A stretch of DNA of 64,000 nucleotides from an uncultured Clostridia bacterium (GCA_944362705.1 CALVTO010000003.1:1-64000); one strand, 5' to 3'. Positions 24,574 through 34,549 are shown, counted from the stretch's first letter. Notes: a model not told the origin generated them from the letters alone. Translations and numbers: made by a program.

Positions 24574-25593
24574 TTATTCTAAAGGTATGGTAGATGATGG
24601 CGTTAAGGTTATATCGGCTATATCTTTACCATGAATAAACGAGTAATACCCTTGCGAAGCAATCATGGCAGCGTTATCGGTACATAATTTTAGTGGTGGG
24701 TAATATACGTGTATGCCATAAGGCTTAGCAGCCTTTTCACACATAGAGCGAAGCGTTTGGTTAGCGCTTACCCCACCTGCAATAATTAACGTTTTTTCGT
24801 TATACTTCACGCAAGCCTGCACCGCTTTAAACACCAATTGTTCTAACGCTTCTTTTTGAAAGGAAGCACAAATATCTGGTACAGAAATAGCTTCGTTTCT
24901 TTGCTTGGCGTTGTGAATGTAATTGATAACCGCTGTTTTTAAACCACTGTAGGAGAAGTTAAAATCTTTTCGTTTTTCATGAGGCTTCTTTACAAACGTT
25001 ATGCATGCAGTGCCCATTTTTGCTTGTTTTTCAACTTCTGGCCCGCCTGGGTAACAAAGCCCACACTCGCGTGCAACTTTATCAAAGCATTCGCCCACCG
25101 AGTCGTCGGTCGTTGAGCCAATTTTTTCTCTCGTATGGTAATCTTTTACATGTAAAAGTGCGGTATGCCCACCGCTTACCAATAAGCACATAAACGGCGG
25201 CTTAAGCGTTGGGTGCGCAATATAGTTCGCTGCAATGTGCCCTTGTATATGGTTAATAGCAAGCAAGGGTTTGCCTGTTGCATAACTTAAAGATTTCGCA
25301 AAGCTTACACCCACAATTAACGCACCTAATAAGCCTGCCCCATAGGTAACCGCTATAGCATCTATGTCTTCTAGTGTTTTTCCTGCTTGTTGCAAAGACT
25401 CCTGCAAAACTACATCTATATTTTTTACATGATTTCTTGATGCAATTTCTGGCACAACGCCACCATATAACCTATGAATATCAATTTGGCTAGCTATAAC
25501 ATTGCTTAACACTTCGCGCCCATTTTTCACAACGGCCACACTTGTTTCATCACAACTACTTTCTATGCCTAAAATATATATATCTTTTTTCAT
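24574..25593 (-). CDS. tsaD: tRNA N6-threonylcarbamoyladenosine synthase subunit TsaD
   Basis: A 339-residue TsaD, which transfers the threonylcarbamoyl group to A37 of ANN-decoding tRNAs together with TsaB and TsaE (not in the window). The ASKHA fold starts with ILGIESSCDETSVA. The metal site is NHIQGH (about 109-114). Later motifs are LLVSGGHTALL, FSYSGLKTA and CTDNAAMIA. The ATGA overlap with the prfB stop indicates coupling. Confidence 0.95.
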   Translation of the reverse strand: MKKDIYILGIESSCDETSVAVVKNGREVLSNVIASQIDIHRLYGGVVPEIASRNHVKNIDVVLQESLQQAGKTLEDIDAIAVTYGAGLLGALIVGVSFAKSLSYATGKPLLAINHIQGHIAANYIAHPTLKPPFMCLLVSGGHTALLHVKDYHTREKIGSTTDDSVGECFDKVARECGLCYPGGPEVEKQAKMGTACITFVKKPHEKRKDFNFSYSGLKTAVINYIHNAKQRNEAISVPDICASFQKEALEQLVFKAVQACVKYNEKTLIIAGGVSANQTLRSMCEKAAKPYGIHVYYPPLKLCTDNAAMIASQGYYSFIHGKDIADITLTPSSTIPLE

Positions 25594-26696
25594 GATTCTC
25601 CTTTATGCAACCACGTAGTGTAGGCAATAATAAACGGCTCTAAATTTCCATTTAAAACACCTTGCGCATCTGCGGTTTCATGGTTGGTTCGTAAATCTTT
25701 TACCATAGAATATGGGTGTAAAACGTACGATCGTATTTGGCTACCCCACTCTATTTTTTTCATTTCACCGGTAAGCTCGGCATTCTTTTTTAAAATTTCT
25801 TGCTCTTTCAATTCTGCAAGTTTACCTTTTAGCATTTGCATCGCCCACTCGCGGTTTTGTATTTGGCTACGCTCGTTTTGACACTGCACCACAATACCCG
25901 TTGGCAAGTGCGTAATACGCACCGCACTTTCCGTTTTGTTTACATGCTGTCCGCCCGCGCCACCACTACGGTAGGTATCTATTTTTAAATCTTTTTCATC
26001 TATGGTTATGGTTGTATCGTTTTCTAAAAGCGGAACCACTTCCACCGAAGCAAACGACGTATGCCTGCGGTTGTTGGCATCAAACGGCGAAAGACGCACC
26101 AGTCTGTGCACGCCCTTTTCGGCCTTTAATTTACCATACGCATACGCGCCTTCTATCACATATACCCTTTCTTTAATACCCGCTCCATCGCCATTTTGGT
26201 TCGAAAGCATAGAAATACTAAACCCAGCTTTTTCTGCATATTGCTCATACATTCTGGCAAGCATTTCTGTCCAATCTTGGGCTTCTTCTCCACCCGCACC
26301 TGCATGCAAGGTTATAACTGCTGGAAAATGATCGTACTCGCCCGAGAATAAAGTTTGCACCCATAGCGTTTGCAAAAGCTCTTGCAATTTTTTTTGCAAT
26401 GGCTCTAATTCACTCTCTAAAGAAACTTCACCCTCTTTTAAAAAGCCAATGAGCGTTTCAAAATCGTTTAATAACGTTTGCAATAAACGTATATCTTCCA
26501 TATTATTTTCCACAACTTTTAAAGCCTGATTCACCTTTTTTACTGCTTGCAAATCTTCATAAAATGCAGGTTGCTCTTGCTTGTGTTGTAGTTGTTTCTT
26601 TTTTTCTTCAAGCGCCACTATGGGCATACAAGCAAAAATATGTTCCGCTTGTTGCATAAATTGTTTATATTGCTGTTCTAGTTGAAAAATATCCAT
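25590..26696 (-). CDS. prfB: Peptide chain release factor 2
   Basis: A 368-residue RF2 that recognises UGA and UAA. The specificity tripeptide SPF lies in VRLSPFDANNRRHTS, and the catalytic GGQ in SGGAGGQHVNKTESA. The start at 26696 has GGAG 6 nt upstream. The frame is open from start to stop, so the autoregulatory UGA frameshift found near codon 25 of many prfB genes is absent. A promoter (TTGTTC-17-TACAAT, 26741-26713) lies upstream. tsaD follows in the same operon. Confidence 0.95.
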   Translation of the reverse strand: MDIFQLEQQYKQFMQQAEHIFACMPIVALEEKKKQLQHKQEQPAFYEDLQAVKKVNQALKVVENNMEDIRLLQTLLNDFETLIGFLKEGEVSLESELEPLQKKLQELLQTLWVQTLFSGEYDHFPAVITLHAGAGGEEAQDWTEMLARMYEQYAEKAGFSISMLSNQNGDGAGIKERVYVIEGAYAYGKLKAEKGVHRLVRLSPFDANNRRHTSFASVEVVPLLENDTTITIDEKDLKIDTYRSGGAGGQHVNKTESAVRITHLPTGIVVQCQNERSQIQNREWAMQMLKGKLAELKEQEILKKNAELTGEMKKIEWGSQIRSYVLHPYSMVKDLRTNHETADAQGVLNGNLEPFIIAYTTWLHKGES

Positions 26697-26799
26697 ACCA
26701 TTCTCCAAACGTATTGTACCACAACCGCAAAAAAAGAACAATGAAAAATAACGCCATGTTTGGGTACGATTGTTTGCTTTGTATATTTTTCTGGCATAA

Positions 26800-26829
26800 A
26801 AAAACGAAAGCAAATGCTTTCGTTTTTTT
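26800..26829 (-). terminator. Terminator of the coiled-coil gene
   Basis: AAAAACGAAAGCA / TGCTTTCGTTTTT with flanking T runs, overlapping the stop codon region of the minus-strand gene. Confidence 0.8.
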
Positions 26830-29800
26830 ATTTTGCTCTATATCCTGAAATCGTCAGAGTTACTTCTTCTGCTAATTTCGTCAATCCACGTTCTGCAATT
26901 TTTTTCACTTCGTCCTGTGTTTTTCCCTTATAAGAGTCATACGCCATGTTTTGAATTCTTGTACGTTTATTACCTATTTTTGTGTGAGGAGATGTTCCTG
27001 TTAATTCGTCACGCTCATACTTCCCGGTAGAAACATCTAAAACACCTAATAATTCTTCTTCTAAAGCATCTAAACGATCTAAAACATTATTTTTTATTGC
27101 ATTAAATTCATCTTCTGTTATTAGCGTAACTACACCGCCACCACCACCGCGAACATGTCCTGCGTTAACCAAAGGCTCATAAGCAGCTAAGTCTGTTAAC
27201 GTTGCATCTATTTTTGATTGTTCGTTTTGTATATCCGTAACTAAATTAGTTAATTTAGTAATATTCGCAGGATCAGTAACAACCCCAGTAGCAATTGCAT
27301 TGTTGATATCTGTTTTCAATGCTTGTAAATCATTACGTAAAGCAGAAGCTTCTCGTTGAATAGTATGTATAGAATTTAGTGTCGCAACTAAATCAGTTCC
27401 ATCTGTAAGCATTTTGTCAGGGTCAGCTATATGATCCGCCATGTTTGGCAACTCACTAGATACCTTAGTAGCCACATCGCTACATCTTGCCATTAAATCA
27501 TCTTTACGATCGTTTAAATCTTGTACAGTAGCAATCTCATTTTCTTTTGCCATCTTGATATTTTGCGCACTTGCTTTTTTACCTGCATATTTACTAAGAG
27601 CAGTTGTTACCTTGGTAATATTTGTTGTAATTGCATTGATTCTTGCTTGCAATGCAGCATCGACCGTACCACCTGCCGCGGTTAATGCGTTATTGATTCT
27701 AATTTGCAAATCGCTCCAGTTTACAGCTGAAATAGTAGCGTTTTGCGTATCTATATCTGCAATATATGTTGTTAAATCTGCAAGGCTTTTAGCTTGCAAC
27801 GTGGCATCCGTTTCTGCCAATAAACTTTCAAATGTTGTTAATGTAGAAGAAATAGTTGCAAATGCATTTTCCGCTGCTGTTACAGCATTTTCCAAAGCAA
27901 TTTCACTCGCACGTCTTACTTGCTCTTCTTTTGCTTCTTTGATTTTATCTTTTAACGCTTCTATATCAGCATTATAAATTTCTAATAATTCATTATAGGC
28001 ATCAGCCATGTTGAAATCAAACGGAACTCCCGAATAAGTATCTGCACTTAAAGCGTCGTAGTTGGCATCAATTTCTGCTTGCAGTTCTGAAATTTTTCTT
28101 TCCGCGGCCGTCACATCTATTTTATTCACTTTAGATTCTAATTTTATAAGTTCTTCCAATTCGTCGTCTCTTAAACTTGCAACATTTTCACGCCTAACAT
28201 CGGTGCCTGTAGATAAAGTTGCTAAACGGCTAATTTTTCCATCTACAGAGTTAAGGGCATTTTCAGCAGCATCTTTTTTACGTTGTATTTTACTTCTAGC
28301 AGAATTTGCTGCTTTAATTATAGTTACTTTATCTTTGCAAAGTTGTAAATTATCCATATTGTTACGAATAATATTTGAAGCTTGCATAGAATTTATGTCA
28401 TTTTTCAAATTCGTAATATCGGTTTGTATCGCCGTTAAATCTGCTGGAGAAAGTTTAGATAAATCTAAATCATTTAACTCTGTAAGCATATCATACAATT
28501 CAGTTTCTGAATATTTATCTGCATTTGCAGGATTTCTTTCAATAGCTGCTAACGTTGTTACATCATTCGTCGTTGCAACAACACTCAAACTTGTTTGTCG
28601 TGCTTCTTCATAATGTTTCATTTTTTCAAATTTTGTACGAATACGAGAAACTTCACTATTTACGGTTCTTGCCGCACCCGTAAACTCAGCAGCTAAACTA
28701 TCATATCTTTCTTGCGCTTTTCTGCGTAAGTCTTCTGCTTCTGTTTTCATAGGAGCCACCAAAGTGCTACGTATTTCTGCAATGGTATTTGTTATTTCTG
28801 CTACTTGCGCTTCCTGCCCTGCATATTTATCCAAGTTTGCCAATCTATTTTGTATGGTTGTAAGTTCGTTTTCCAAAGTTGTCAGATTACTTGGAGAACC
28901 CGTAGATAAAACATTATTAATATCTGCAACAAAAGTGGCTGCAGCAGTTATATCCATACTTGCAATAGAACTTTCTCTTGCTTTTAAAGGATCAAACGTT
29001 CCCGTTTTAAGAGCTTGTAATTCAGAACGAATTTGCGTAATTCTATTTTTGTCGTTTGTTATAATTTGTTGATTTGTTCTTCTTAATGGAGGAATTGCAT
29101 ACAAATTATTTTTATCTCGCGTTTTATCACGAAGTTTAATATTTTCTTTTGCGTTATCTCTTGCCTCGCGCGCTCTTTCAAATTCTTGTAATCTTGCTCG
29201 CTTATCTTCTATAGCTTTTGCTTTTTTTGCTTTCGATTTACCCGACAACCATTTAATGGCGGATTTTACTAATTTATAGCCAATATAACCAACCGTACCC
29301 ACGGCGGCTAGGCCAAAAAGACCAACGCCTACCGTGCCACCTAACATCGTAGCAAACGCAGAAGAAGTTAATAACGAACCAACAGCGGTTAAACCACCAC
29401 CAATGGCACCTAACGTTGCCACAGGAACAGCAAGACGTGCTAAGTTCCAACCAAAAATTCTTGCATTGGCCGCACGCTTTGCAGACTTTGCTCTTTTATA
29501 ATCAGCTTGTGCATTTAGTAAAGTTCTGGGAGCGTTTCTGTAATAATCATCGGCCGCTTTTCTGCTATTTTCAAAATCTGAGTCAAGTTTACCTTCAGTA
29601 TTTAAGTTGTTAGCAATTAAATAACTAGAATATTCCCTAAATTTTTCTTCCGTTACCGTACTTCCGTTAATAGTCATAGGCCAAGAATAACTTCTTAAAA
29701 CAGCCTCATCAATAACATCGTCTGCAGCATGCGCGTACGCAGGCATTGTTTTTAACGCTGTTCTTTCGCGAAGCATCCACTGCATAACATTATAATCAAC

Positions 29801-29839
29801 ACCTGAATATAAATCTCTTGGATCAATTGTATCTGCCAT
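26828..29839 (-). CDS. Long coiled-coil protein with glycine-rich membrane segment, unknown function
   Basis: A 1003-residue protein that I do not recognise. Residues about 1-125 are mixed. About 125-190 form two glycine- and alanine-rich hydrophobic segments (with GAIGGGLTAVGS and GGTVGVGLFGLAAVG), followed by a Lys-rich stretch (SGKSKAKKAKAIEDKR). Residues about 200-880 are almost continuous charged helix in the coiled-coil style, rich in Ala, Thr, Asn and Leu. A GGGGG linker follows near 895-900, then a helical tail. It has no ATPase, protease or lipobox motif. The start at 29839 is set by AAAGGAG. A promoter (TTGCGT-17-TATACT) lies upstream. It may span or deform the membrane. Confidence 0.75.
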   Translation of the reverse strand: MADTIDPRDLYSGVDYNVMQWMLRERTALKTMPAYAHAADDVIDEAVLRSYSWPMTINGSTVTEEKFREYSSYLIANNLNTEGKLDSDFENSRKAADDYYRNAPRTLLNAQADYKRAKSAKRAANARIFGWNLARLAVPVATLGAIGGGLTAVGSLLTSSAFATMLGGTVGVGLFGLAAVGTVGYIGYKLVKSAIKWLSGKSKAKKAKAIEDKRARLQEFERAREARDNAKENIKLRDKTRDKNNLYAIPPLRRTNQQIITNDKNRITQIRSELQALKTGTFDPLKARESSIASMDITAAATFVADINNVLSTGSPSNLTTLENELTTIQNRLANLDKYAGQEAQVAEITNTIAEIRSTLVAPMKTEAEDLRRKAQERYDSLAAEFTGAARTVNSEVSRIRTKFEKMKHYEEARQTSLSVVATTNDVTTLAAIERNPANADKYSETELYDMLTELNDLDLSKLSPADLTAIQTDITNLKNDINSMQASNIIRNNMDNLQLCKDKVTIIKAANSARSKIQRKKDAAENALNSVDGKISRLATLSTGTDVRRENVASLRDDELEELIKLESKVNKIDVTAAERKISELQAEIDANYDALSADTYSGVPFDFNMADAYNELLEIYNADIEALKDKIKEAKEEQVRRASEIALENAVTAAENAFATISSTLTTFESLLAETDATLQAKSLADLTTYIADIDTQNATISAVNWSDLQIRINNALTAAGGTVDAALQARINAITTNITKVTTALSKYAGKKASAQNIKMAKENEIATVQDLNDRKDDLMARCSDVATKVSSELPNMADHIADPDKMLTDGTDLVATLNSIHTIQREASALRNDLQALKTDINNAIATGVVTDPANITKLTNLVTDIQNEQSKIDATLTDLAAYEPLVNAGHVRGGGGGVVTLITEDEFNAIKNNVLDRLDALEEELLGVLDVSTGKYERDELTGTSPHTKIGNKRTRIQNMAYDSYKGKTQDEVKKIAERGLTKLAEEVTLTISGYRAK

Positions 29840-29905
29840 AATAACCACTCCTTTTTATTGAATTTAGTATACCATATATACTTCCAGAACGCAATATCTT
29901 TTAAA

Positions 29906-29934
29906 AAAAAGTAGCGAATATTCGCTACTTTTTA
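29906..29934 (-). terminator. Terminator of secA
   Basis: The near-perfect palindrome AAAAAGTAGCGAATATTCGC TACTTTTT (split here) lies just beyond the secA stop codon. Confidence 0.8.
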
Positions 29935-32598
29935 AACTTTATTTTTACCACAACAGTTCTTGTATTTTTTACCGCTACCACACGGGCAAGGAGAGTTTCT
30001 GCCAATAGGTTCCTCTTTACTTACAGTGCCTTGTACTACAATAGGCTTACGTTTTATAGGCATTGGTTTTTCTTTTACTGCTCGCACAGCGCATAAAAAA
30101 CCCGCAACCTCTTCGCGAACTGACGTAATCATGTTATCAAACATATCATACCCTTCTCGCTGATACATTTGAATTGGATTTTGGTTGCCATACTGCCTTA
30201 ACACAATACCCTGGCGCAACATTTCCATATCATCTAAATGATCTATCCATTTTCTATCAAGCGCACTTAATAAGACGTGGCGCTCAATCACACTCCAATC
30301 AATACCTTCTTTTGCGCCTTCGGCGATTTTATGTTCGTACCTGCTTACGGCAGCTTTATACACGAGCTCTACCAATTCTTTCGCAGAATGGGTGTTAACC
30401 ATATCTTCGGTTATAAAGTTAGTATCTTTTTCTAAAAGTTGAGCTTCTAATGCGCGGTTAAACTCTTCTATATTTAAGCCATCGTCGTCTTCTAAGAAAG
30501 ACAAATATTCTTTTACTACGCTTTCACATTTATCGTGAATCATACCTAGTATTTTATCATGCATATCTTCGCCGTCTAAAATTTTATTACGTTCTTTATA
30601 TACTTCTTCACGTTGACGGTTGAGTACATTATCAAATTCAACCACCGTACGGCGAGAAGAATAGTTACGCCCCTCTACACGTTTTTGCGCATTTTCTACG
30701 CTACGCGAGAAAAATTTAAAGTTAATAGAAGTATCTTCTTCTAACTTAAACATAGCCGCCATACTTTTCAATCTATCGCCACCAAAAATACGAGCCAAAT
30801 CATCATCCGCAGAAATATAAAACACACTAGAACCTATGTCGCCTTGACGTCCACTACGCCCACGCAACTGGTTATCAATACGCCTACTTTCATGACGCTC
30901 CGTGCCAATAATACGCAAACCACCAAGTTCTAATACCTTTTCTTTTTCTTTCGCTACTTCTTCCCCGTATTGTTTTAAAAAGGCATGGTATTCTTCACGT
31001 GCTTTTAATACTTGCTCATCATCGGTGTTAGCAAACGATGTGGCTGCTTCTACAATTTCAGGTGCATAGCCTTTCTTTTCTAAAGCCTTTTTTGCCATAA
31101 ACTCGCTACTTCCGCCAAGCATAATATCAGTACCACGACCCGCCATGTTGGTAGCAATGGTAACCGCACCTAATCTTCCGGCACTTGCTACAATTTCAGC
31201 TTCACGCAAATGGTTTTTGGCATTCAGTACATTATGTGGTATTCTGCGTTTACGAAGTTCTTTGCTAATTTCTTCACTTTTTTCTACCGTAATGGTACCC
31301 ACAAGCACGGGTTGGCCGCGTTTATAACAATCTTCTACATCAGCAACAATCGCTTTGATTTTTTGTGCGTGCGATAAGTAAAATACGTCGTTTTCGTCTT
31401 TACGTTTCACAGGTAAATTGGTAGGAATAACCACAACATCTAGCCCATAAATATCTTTAAATTCGGCTTCTTCTGTTTTTGCTGTACCAGTCATACCGGA
31501 AATTTTTGTATAAAGTTTAAAGAAATTTTGTAAAGTAATGGTAGCCCAAGTTTTATCTTCCGCCTTAATTTTTACATTTTCTTTAGCTTCAACGGCCTGG
31601 TGCAACCCATCAGAGTACCTTCTGCCCACCATAATACGACCCGTAAACTCATCAACAATAAACACTTCACCATCGTTTACAATATAATCATTATCTCTTT
31701 TCATAATATAATGCGCACGAATGGCATTATTGATATAGTGGTTAATTTGTAAATTCTCGGGGTCACTTAAATTTTCTAATCGATAAAATTTTTCTGCTTT
31801 TTCAATACCGCTTTGCGTTAAGTGAATGGTTTTTTCTTTTTCATCAATAGAATAATCGTCTGGTTTTAAACTTTTTGCAAAAGCGTTAGCCACTTTATAA
31901 TCATCGGTAGATTCGCCCGCAGGCCCACTAATAATAAGCGGTGTACGTGCTTCATCGATTAAAATAGAGTCTACTTCATCAATAATCGCAAAATCTAACC
32001 CACGCATAACACGGGCACGTTTATCGGTTACCATATTATCTCTCAAATAATCAAAACCAAGTTCACTGTTTGTTCCGTAGGTTATATCACAAGCATAGGC
32101 TAAACGTTTTTGTTCTGGGGTTTGACCTGAATACACATTACCAACCGTAAGACCTAAAAATTTATGAATTTTACCCATCCATTCCGCGTCACGTTTTGCA
32201 AGATATTCGTTAACCGTAATTACATGTACCGCTTTGCCAGAAAGCGCATTTAAATACGCTGGCAACGTAGAAACAAGCGTTTTACCTTCACCGGTACGCA
32301 TTTCGCTTATTCGCCCTTGGTGCAACACAATACCGCCCAACAACTGTACATTAAACGGGCGCATATGCAAAACCCTATACGATGCCTCACTAACCACAGC
32401 AAACGCATCTACTAGAATATCATCTAATGTCTCGCCATTTTGCAATCTATTTTTAAGTATTTGTGTTTGTTGTTTTAACTCATCGTCGCTCATGCTTTCA
32501 TACTTTGGTTGTAAAGCATGTATGGCATCTGCTTGTTTTTGCAGTTTTTTGATACTTCTATTATTATCGTAATTTTTTAACCAAGAAATTAAGCCCAT
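29932..32598 (-). CDS. secA: Preprotein translocase ATPase SecA
   Basis: An 888-residue SecA, the motor that drives precursor proteins through SecYEG. NBD1 has Walker A MRTGEGKT and Walker B AIIDEVDSILID, and the helicase core contains TNMAGRGTDI and QLRGRSGRQGD. The C-terminus ends with the SEC-C zinc motif RNSPCPCGSGKKYKNCC, which contacts SecB or ribosomes in other species. The start at 32598 is preferred over the ATG at 32610 because the latter contains the ribosome binding site GGAG itself. Confidence 0.96.
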   Translation of the reverse strand: MGLISWLKNYDNNRSIKKLQKQADAIHALQPKYESMSDDELKQQTQILKNRLQNGETLDDILVDAFAVVSEASYRVLHMRPFNVQLLGGIVLHQGRISEMRTGEGKTLVSTLPAYLNALSGKAVHVITVNEYLAKRDAEWMGKIHKFLGLTVGNVYSGQTPEQKRLAYACDITYGTNSELGFDYLRDNMVTDKRARVMRGLDFAIIDEVDSILIDEARTPLIISGPAGESTDDYKVANAFAKSLKPDDYSIDEKEKTIHLTQSGIEKAEKFYRLENLSDPENLQINHYINNAIRAHYIMKRDNDYIVNDGEVFIVDEFTGRIMVGRRYSDGLHQAVEAKENVKIKAEDKTWATITLQNFFKLYTKISGMTGTAKTEEAEFKDIYGLDVVVIPTNLPVKRKDENDVFYLSHAQKIKAIVADVEDCYKRGQPVLVGTITVEKSEEISKELRKRRIPHNVLNAKNHLREAEIVASAGRLGAVTIATNMAGRGTDIMLGGSSEFMAKKALEKKGYAPEIVEAATSFANTDDEQVLKAREEYHAFLKQYGEEVAKEKEKVLELGGLRIIGTERHESRRIDNQLRGRSGRQGDIGSSVFYISADDDLARIFGGDRLKSMAAMFKLEEDTSINFKFFSRSVENAQKRVEGRNYSSRRTVVEFDNVLNRQREEVYKERNKILDGEDMHDKILGMIHDKCESVVKEYLSFLEDDDGLNIEEFNRALEAQLLEKDTNFITEDMVNTHSAKELVELVYKAAVSRYEHKIAEGAKEGIDWSVIERHVLLSALDRKWIDHLDDMEMLRQGIVLRQYGNQNPIQMYQREGYDMFDNMITSVREEVAGFLCAVRAVKEKPMPIKRKPIVVQGTVSKEEPIGRNSPCPCGSGKKYKNCCGKNKV

Positions 32599-32720
32599 AT
32601 GTTTCTCCAATGTTTAATACCAATACTATACTATATTTTACAGCAATTTTCAAAAGTTTTCTTTATTTTATAAAGAATATTTATTGTTTTTGTACTATTT
32701 TTCTCACGAAATTTATATAA

Positions 32721-33473
32721 TTATTGCAAAATTTGTTCTTTATTTCCTAATGGCACCTTTAAAAAGGTAAATACGCCAATTGATTTTGGTTTACACTTCC
32801 GCATTTGCTGTGCCAATGCATTGGTTGTAGCGCCTGTTGTAAATACATCATCTATGATGAATATATCTCTCCCTTTTACAACGTTAGCATTTGTTACGCG
32901 AAATGCTTTTTCTAAGTTTTTAGCTCTTTCTTTTTTATTTAAATGAGTTTGCGTAGGCGTGTCTTTCACTCTTTCTACAATATCCGTACGCATTTCTAAA
33001 CCCAAAACTTTACAAAACGCTTTTGCCAATAATTCACTCTGGTTATACCCACGTTCTTTCTCACGTTCAGCAAATAATGGAACAGGTATAACTAATGGTT
33101 GCACAGAACCTTCTAAAAATTTTTCATAATAGGTAGCCATAAGTGCACCAAGTTTTTCTGCAACAAACGCGCAATGTTTATATTTTAAATCATGTATAGG
33201 TTTGGCTGTTTGTTCGGTAAAAAGCGCTACCGCCCGGGCGTAATCAAAAGAATACGTTTTATGTTTACACTCCAAACATACCTCTCCGTGGTGCGCTATA
33301 GGCATACCACATTTCGCGCAAACTTCGCCGGTAATAAAAGGAAGCGTGTGTAAACATGTTTCACAAATTCCTTCATCACAATACAACGCCTCTGCATCAC
33401 AAAACACACAGCGTAAGTTTGGGTACACAGCAGAAAGTACATCGTTCCACAATTCTTTCCATATTTGTTTCAT
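32721..33473 (-). CDS. comFC: ComF-family phosphoribosyltransferase-like protein
   Basis: A 250-residue ComFC-type protein, associated with DNA uptake in competent Firmicutes. It has two N-terminal zinc finger-like Cys groups (CVFCDAEALYCDEGICETC and CAKCGMPIAHHGEVCLEC) and a C-terminal PRTase fold with the PRPP loop IFIIDDVFTTGATTNA. No comFA is in the window. The start at 33473 lies 6 nt after TACAAT, so it is predicted to be leaderless. Confidence 0.88.
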   Translation of the reverse strand: MKQIWKELWNDVLSAVYPNLRCVFCDAEALYCDEGICETCLHTLPFITGEVCAKCGMPIAHHGEVCLECKHKTYSFDYARAVALFTEQTAKPIHDLKYKHCAFVAEKLGALMATYYEKFLEGSVQPLVIPVPLFAEREKERGYNQSELLAKAFCKVLGLEMRTDIVERVKDTPTQTHLNKKERAKNLEKAFRVTNANVVKGRDIFIIDDVFTTGATTNALAQQMRKCKPKSIGVFTFLKVPLGNKEQILQ

Positions 33474-33479
33474 GCTGAT

Positions 33480-33508
33480 ATTGTAACACACAAAAATAAT
33501 TAACACAA
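33480..33508 (-). promoter_or_regulatory. Promoter of comFC, predicted leaderless
   Basis: TTGTGT (33508-33503), 17 bp, TACAAT (33485-33480), ATCAGC, ATG, on the minus strand. Confidence 0.65.
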
Positions 33509-33567
33509 CGCTATTATTTTATTTACAACATTTACTTACCTGTATTAAAAAATAAACAAAACAAAAC

Positions 33568-33592
33568 AAAAAACACCCCGAAGGGTGTTTGT
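33568..33592 (-). terminator. Terminator of tRNA-Asn
   Basis: AAACACCC-TTCG-GGGTGTTT on the minus strand followed by T residues, directly after the tRNA 3' end. Confidence 0.8.
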
Positions 33593-33593
33593 G

Positions 33594-33668
33594 TGGCTCC
33601 CCGAGTAGGATTCGAACCTACGACCTATCGATTAACAGTCGAGTGCTCTACCGCTGAGCTATCGAGGA
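33594..33668 (-). tRNA. tRNA-Asn(GTT)
   Basis: A complete cloverleaf: acceptor TCCTCGA / TCGGGGA, D arm GCTCAGCGGTAGAGC, anticodon loop CTGTTAA with GTT, T arm GTAGG-TTCGAAT-CCTAC, and encoded CCA. It is a single-tRNA transcription unit with its own promoter and terminator. Confidence 0.96.
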
Positions 33669-33766
33669 ATACATAGTTTGTTTTGTGGTTTATCAACGCC
33701 CTTACGAAGCAACAAACGAAAGCAAAATCAAAAAGTTAGGCGCCTTGTTACACAAAACGTAAGTGT

Positions 33767-33795
33767 ATTATATAACACTTACTGCGTTTTTGCAA
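33767..33795 (-). promoter_or_regulatory. Promoter of tRNA-Asn
   Basis: TTGCAA (33795-33790), 17 bp, TATAAT (33772-33767) on the minus strand. It implies a 5' leader of about 90 nt removed by RNase P. Confidence 0.65.
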
Positions 33796-33847
33796 CACTT
33801 TTTTTAGCATTTTTGTATATTTTTTTTATGATTTTTTGCTTTTTATT

Positions 33848-34249
33848 TTACATATTTGGGCATTGCAACAACAAATATTCTTTTTCTAACGTGTTTTTAA
33901 CACAATTTTGTATGCATGCAATGGTTTCTTCATGTAGCACATACACCTTTTGTTCTAACTGTTGCCACTGCGCTTGGGTAAGTAAAAAACCCGGAGCAAA
34001 CGTTTGCGTGTACATATCGGTAATTTCTTTTTTAAGCGTAAGCAAAGAAATGTCGTACATAGAAAATTTGAAAATAAGCATCATAACTGCACGCATGCTA
34101 TTTTGCAACATATATTCCATTTGCGTAACATTACTTACGCGCACGCTACAATTATTTAATTTTACTTTTTGCACTTGTAGTTGCAAATGCAACACTTTTG
34201 CATACACCTTTAAAATATTAGACCTTTGTTGCGATGTTAGTTTACACAT
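33848..34249 (-). CDS. Hypothetical helical protein
   Basis: A 133-residue, mostly helical protein with no signal peptide. It contains several Cys residues and a MEYMLQNSMRAVMMLIF segment that is hydrophobic but short. A strong AGGAGG 9 nt upstream of the ATG supports it as a real gene. It lies between tRNA-Asn and the dinB partner gene. I do not recognise the family. Confidence 0.6.
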   Translation of the reverse strand: MCKLTSQQRSNILKVYAKVLHLQLQVQKVKLNNCSVRVSNVTQMEYMLQNSMRAVMMLIFKFSMYDISLLTLKKEITDMYTQTFAPGFLLTQAQWQQLEQKVYVLHEETIACIQNCVKNTLEKEYLLLQCPNM

Positions 34250-34315
34250 ACACTTTTCCTCCTATTTCTACTGCACTATATGTTGTAGGTTTGTAAACAT
34301 GTTACCTTTGCTAAA

Positions 34316-34549
34316 TTAAGACAAATTTTCTATCCAAAACCTATCTTTATCGAAAAACAAATATTTCTTTTTGCCTTGCATAACAACGGTATAGCGTACG
34401 CCTGCACCGCCACCTTTTAAACTTGCACATGGGCGTACATCTAAAATTTTATCAATAGAAAAAAGCCTACCGTCTTCCCATACAATAGAAAGCGGTTCGA
34501 CTTTTCCAAAACTATGCAATTTTGCAATAACCGTTAGATATGTAATCAA
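34316..34549 (-). CDS. Small protein coupled to dinB
   Basis: A 77-residue beta-rich protein with the pattern FGKVEPLSIVWEDGRLFSID and GGGAGVRYTV. It begins with TTG one nucleotide after the dinB stop codon, with no separate ribosome binding site, so it is probably translated by coupling. Small proteins of this look are often found next to Y-family polymerases and may be structural partners. That role is an inference from position. Confidence 0.65.
   Translation of the reverse strand: MITYLTVIAKLHSFGKVEPLSIVWEDGRLFSIDKILDVRPCASLKGGGAGVRYTVVMQGKKKYLFFDKDRFWIENLS

Noticed and set aside
33678-34319. A 213-codon plus-strand frame rich in Cys and Phe
   Set aside because: It is the antisense of the gene at 33848-34249, which has a strong AGGAGG, while this frame starts inside the tRNA region and has no ribosome binding site.
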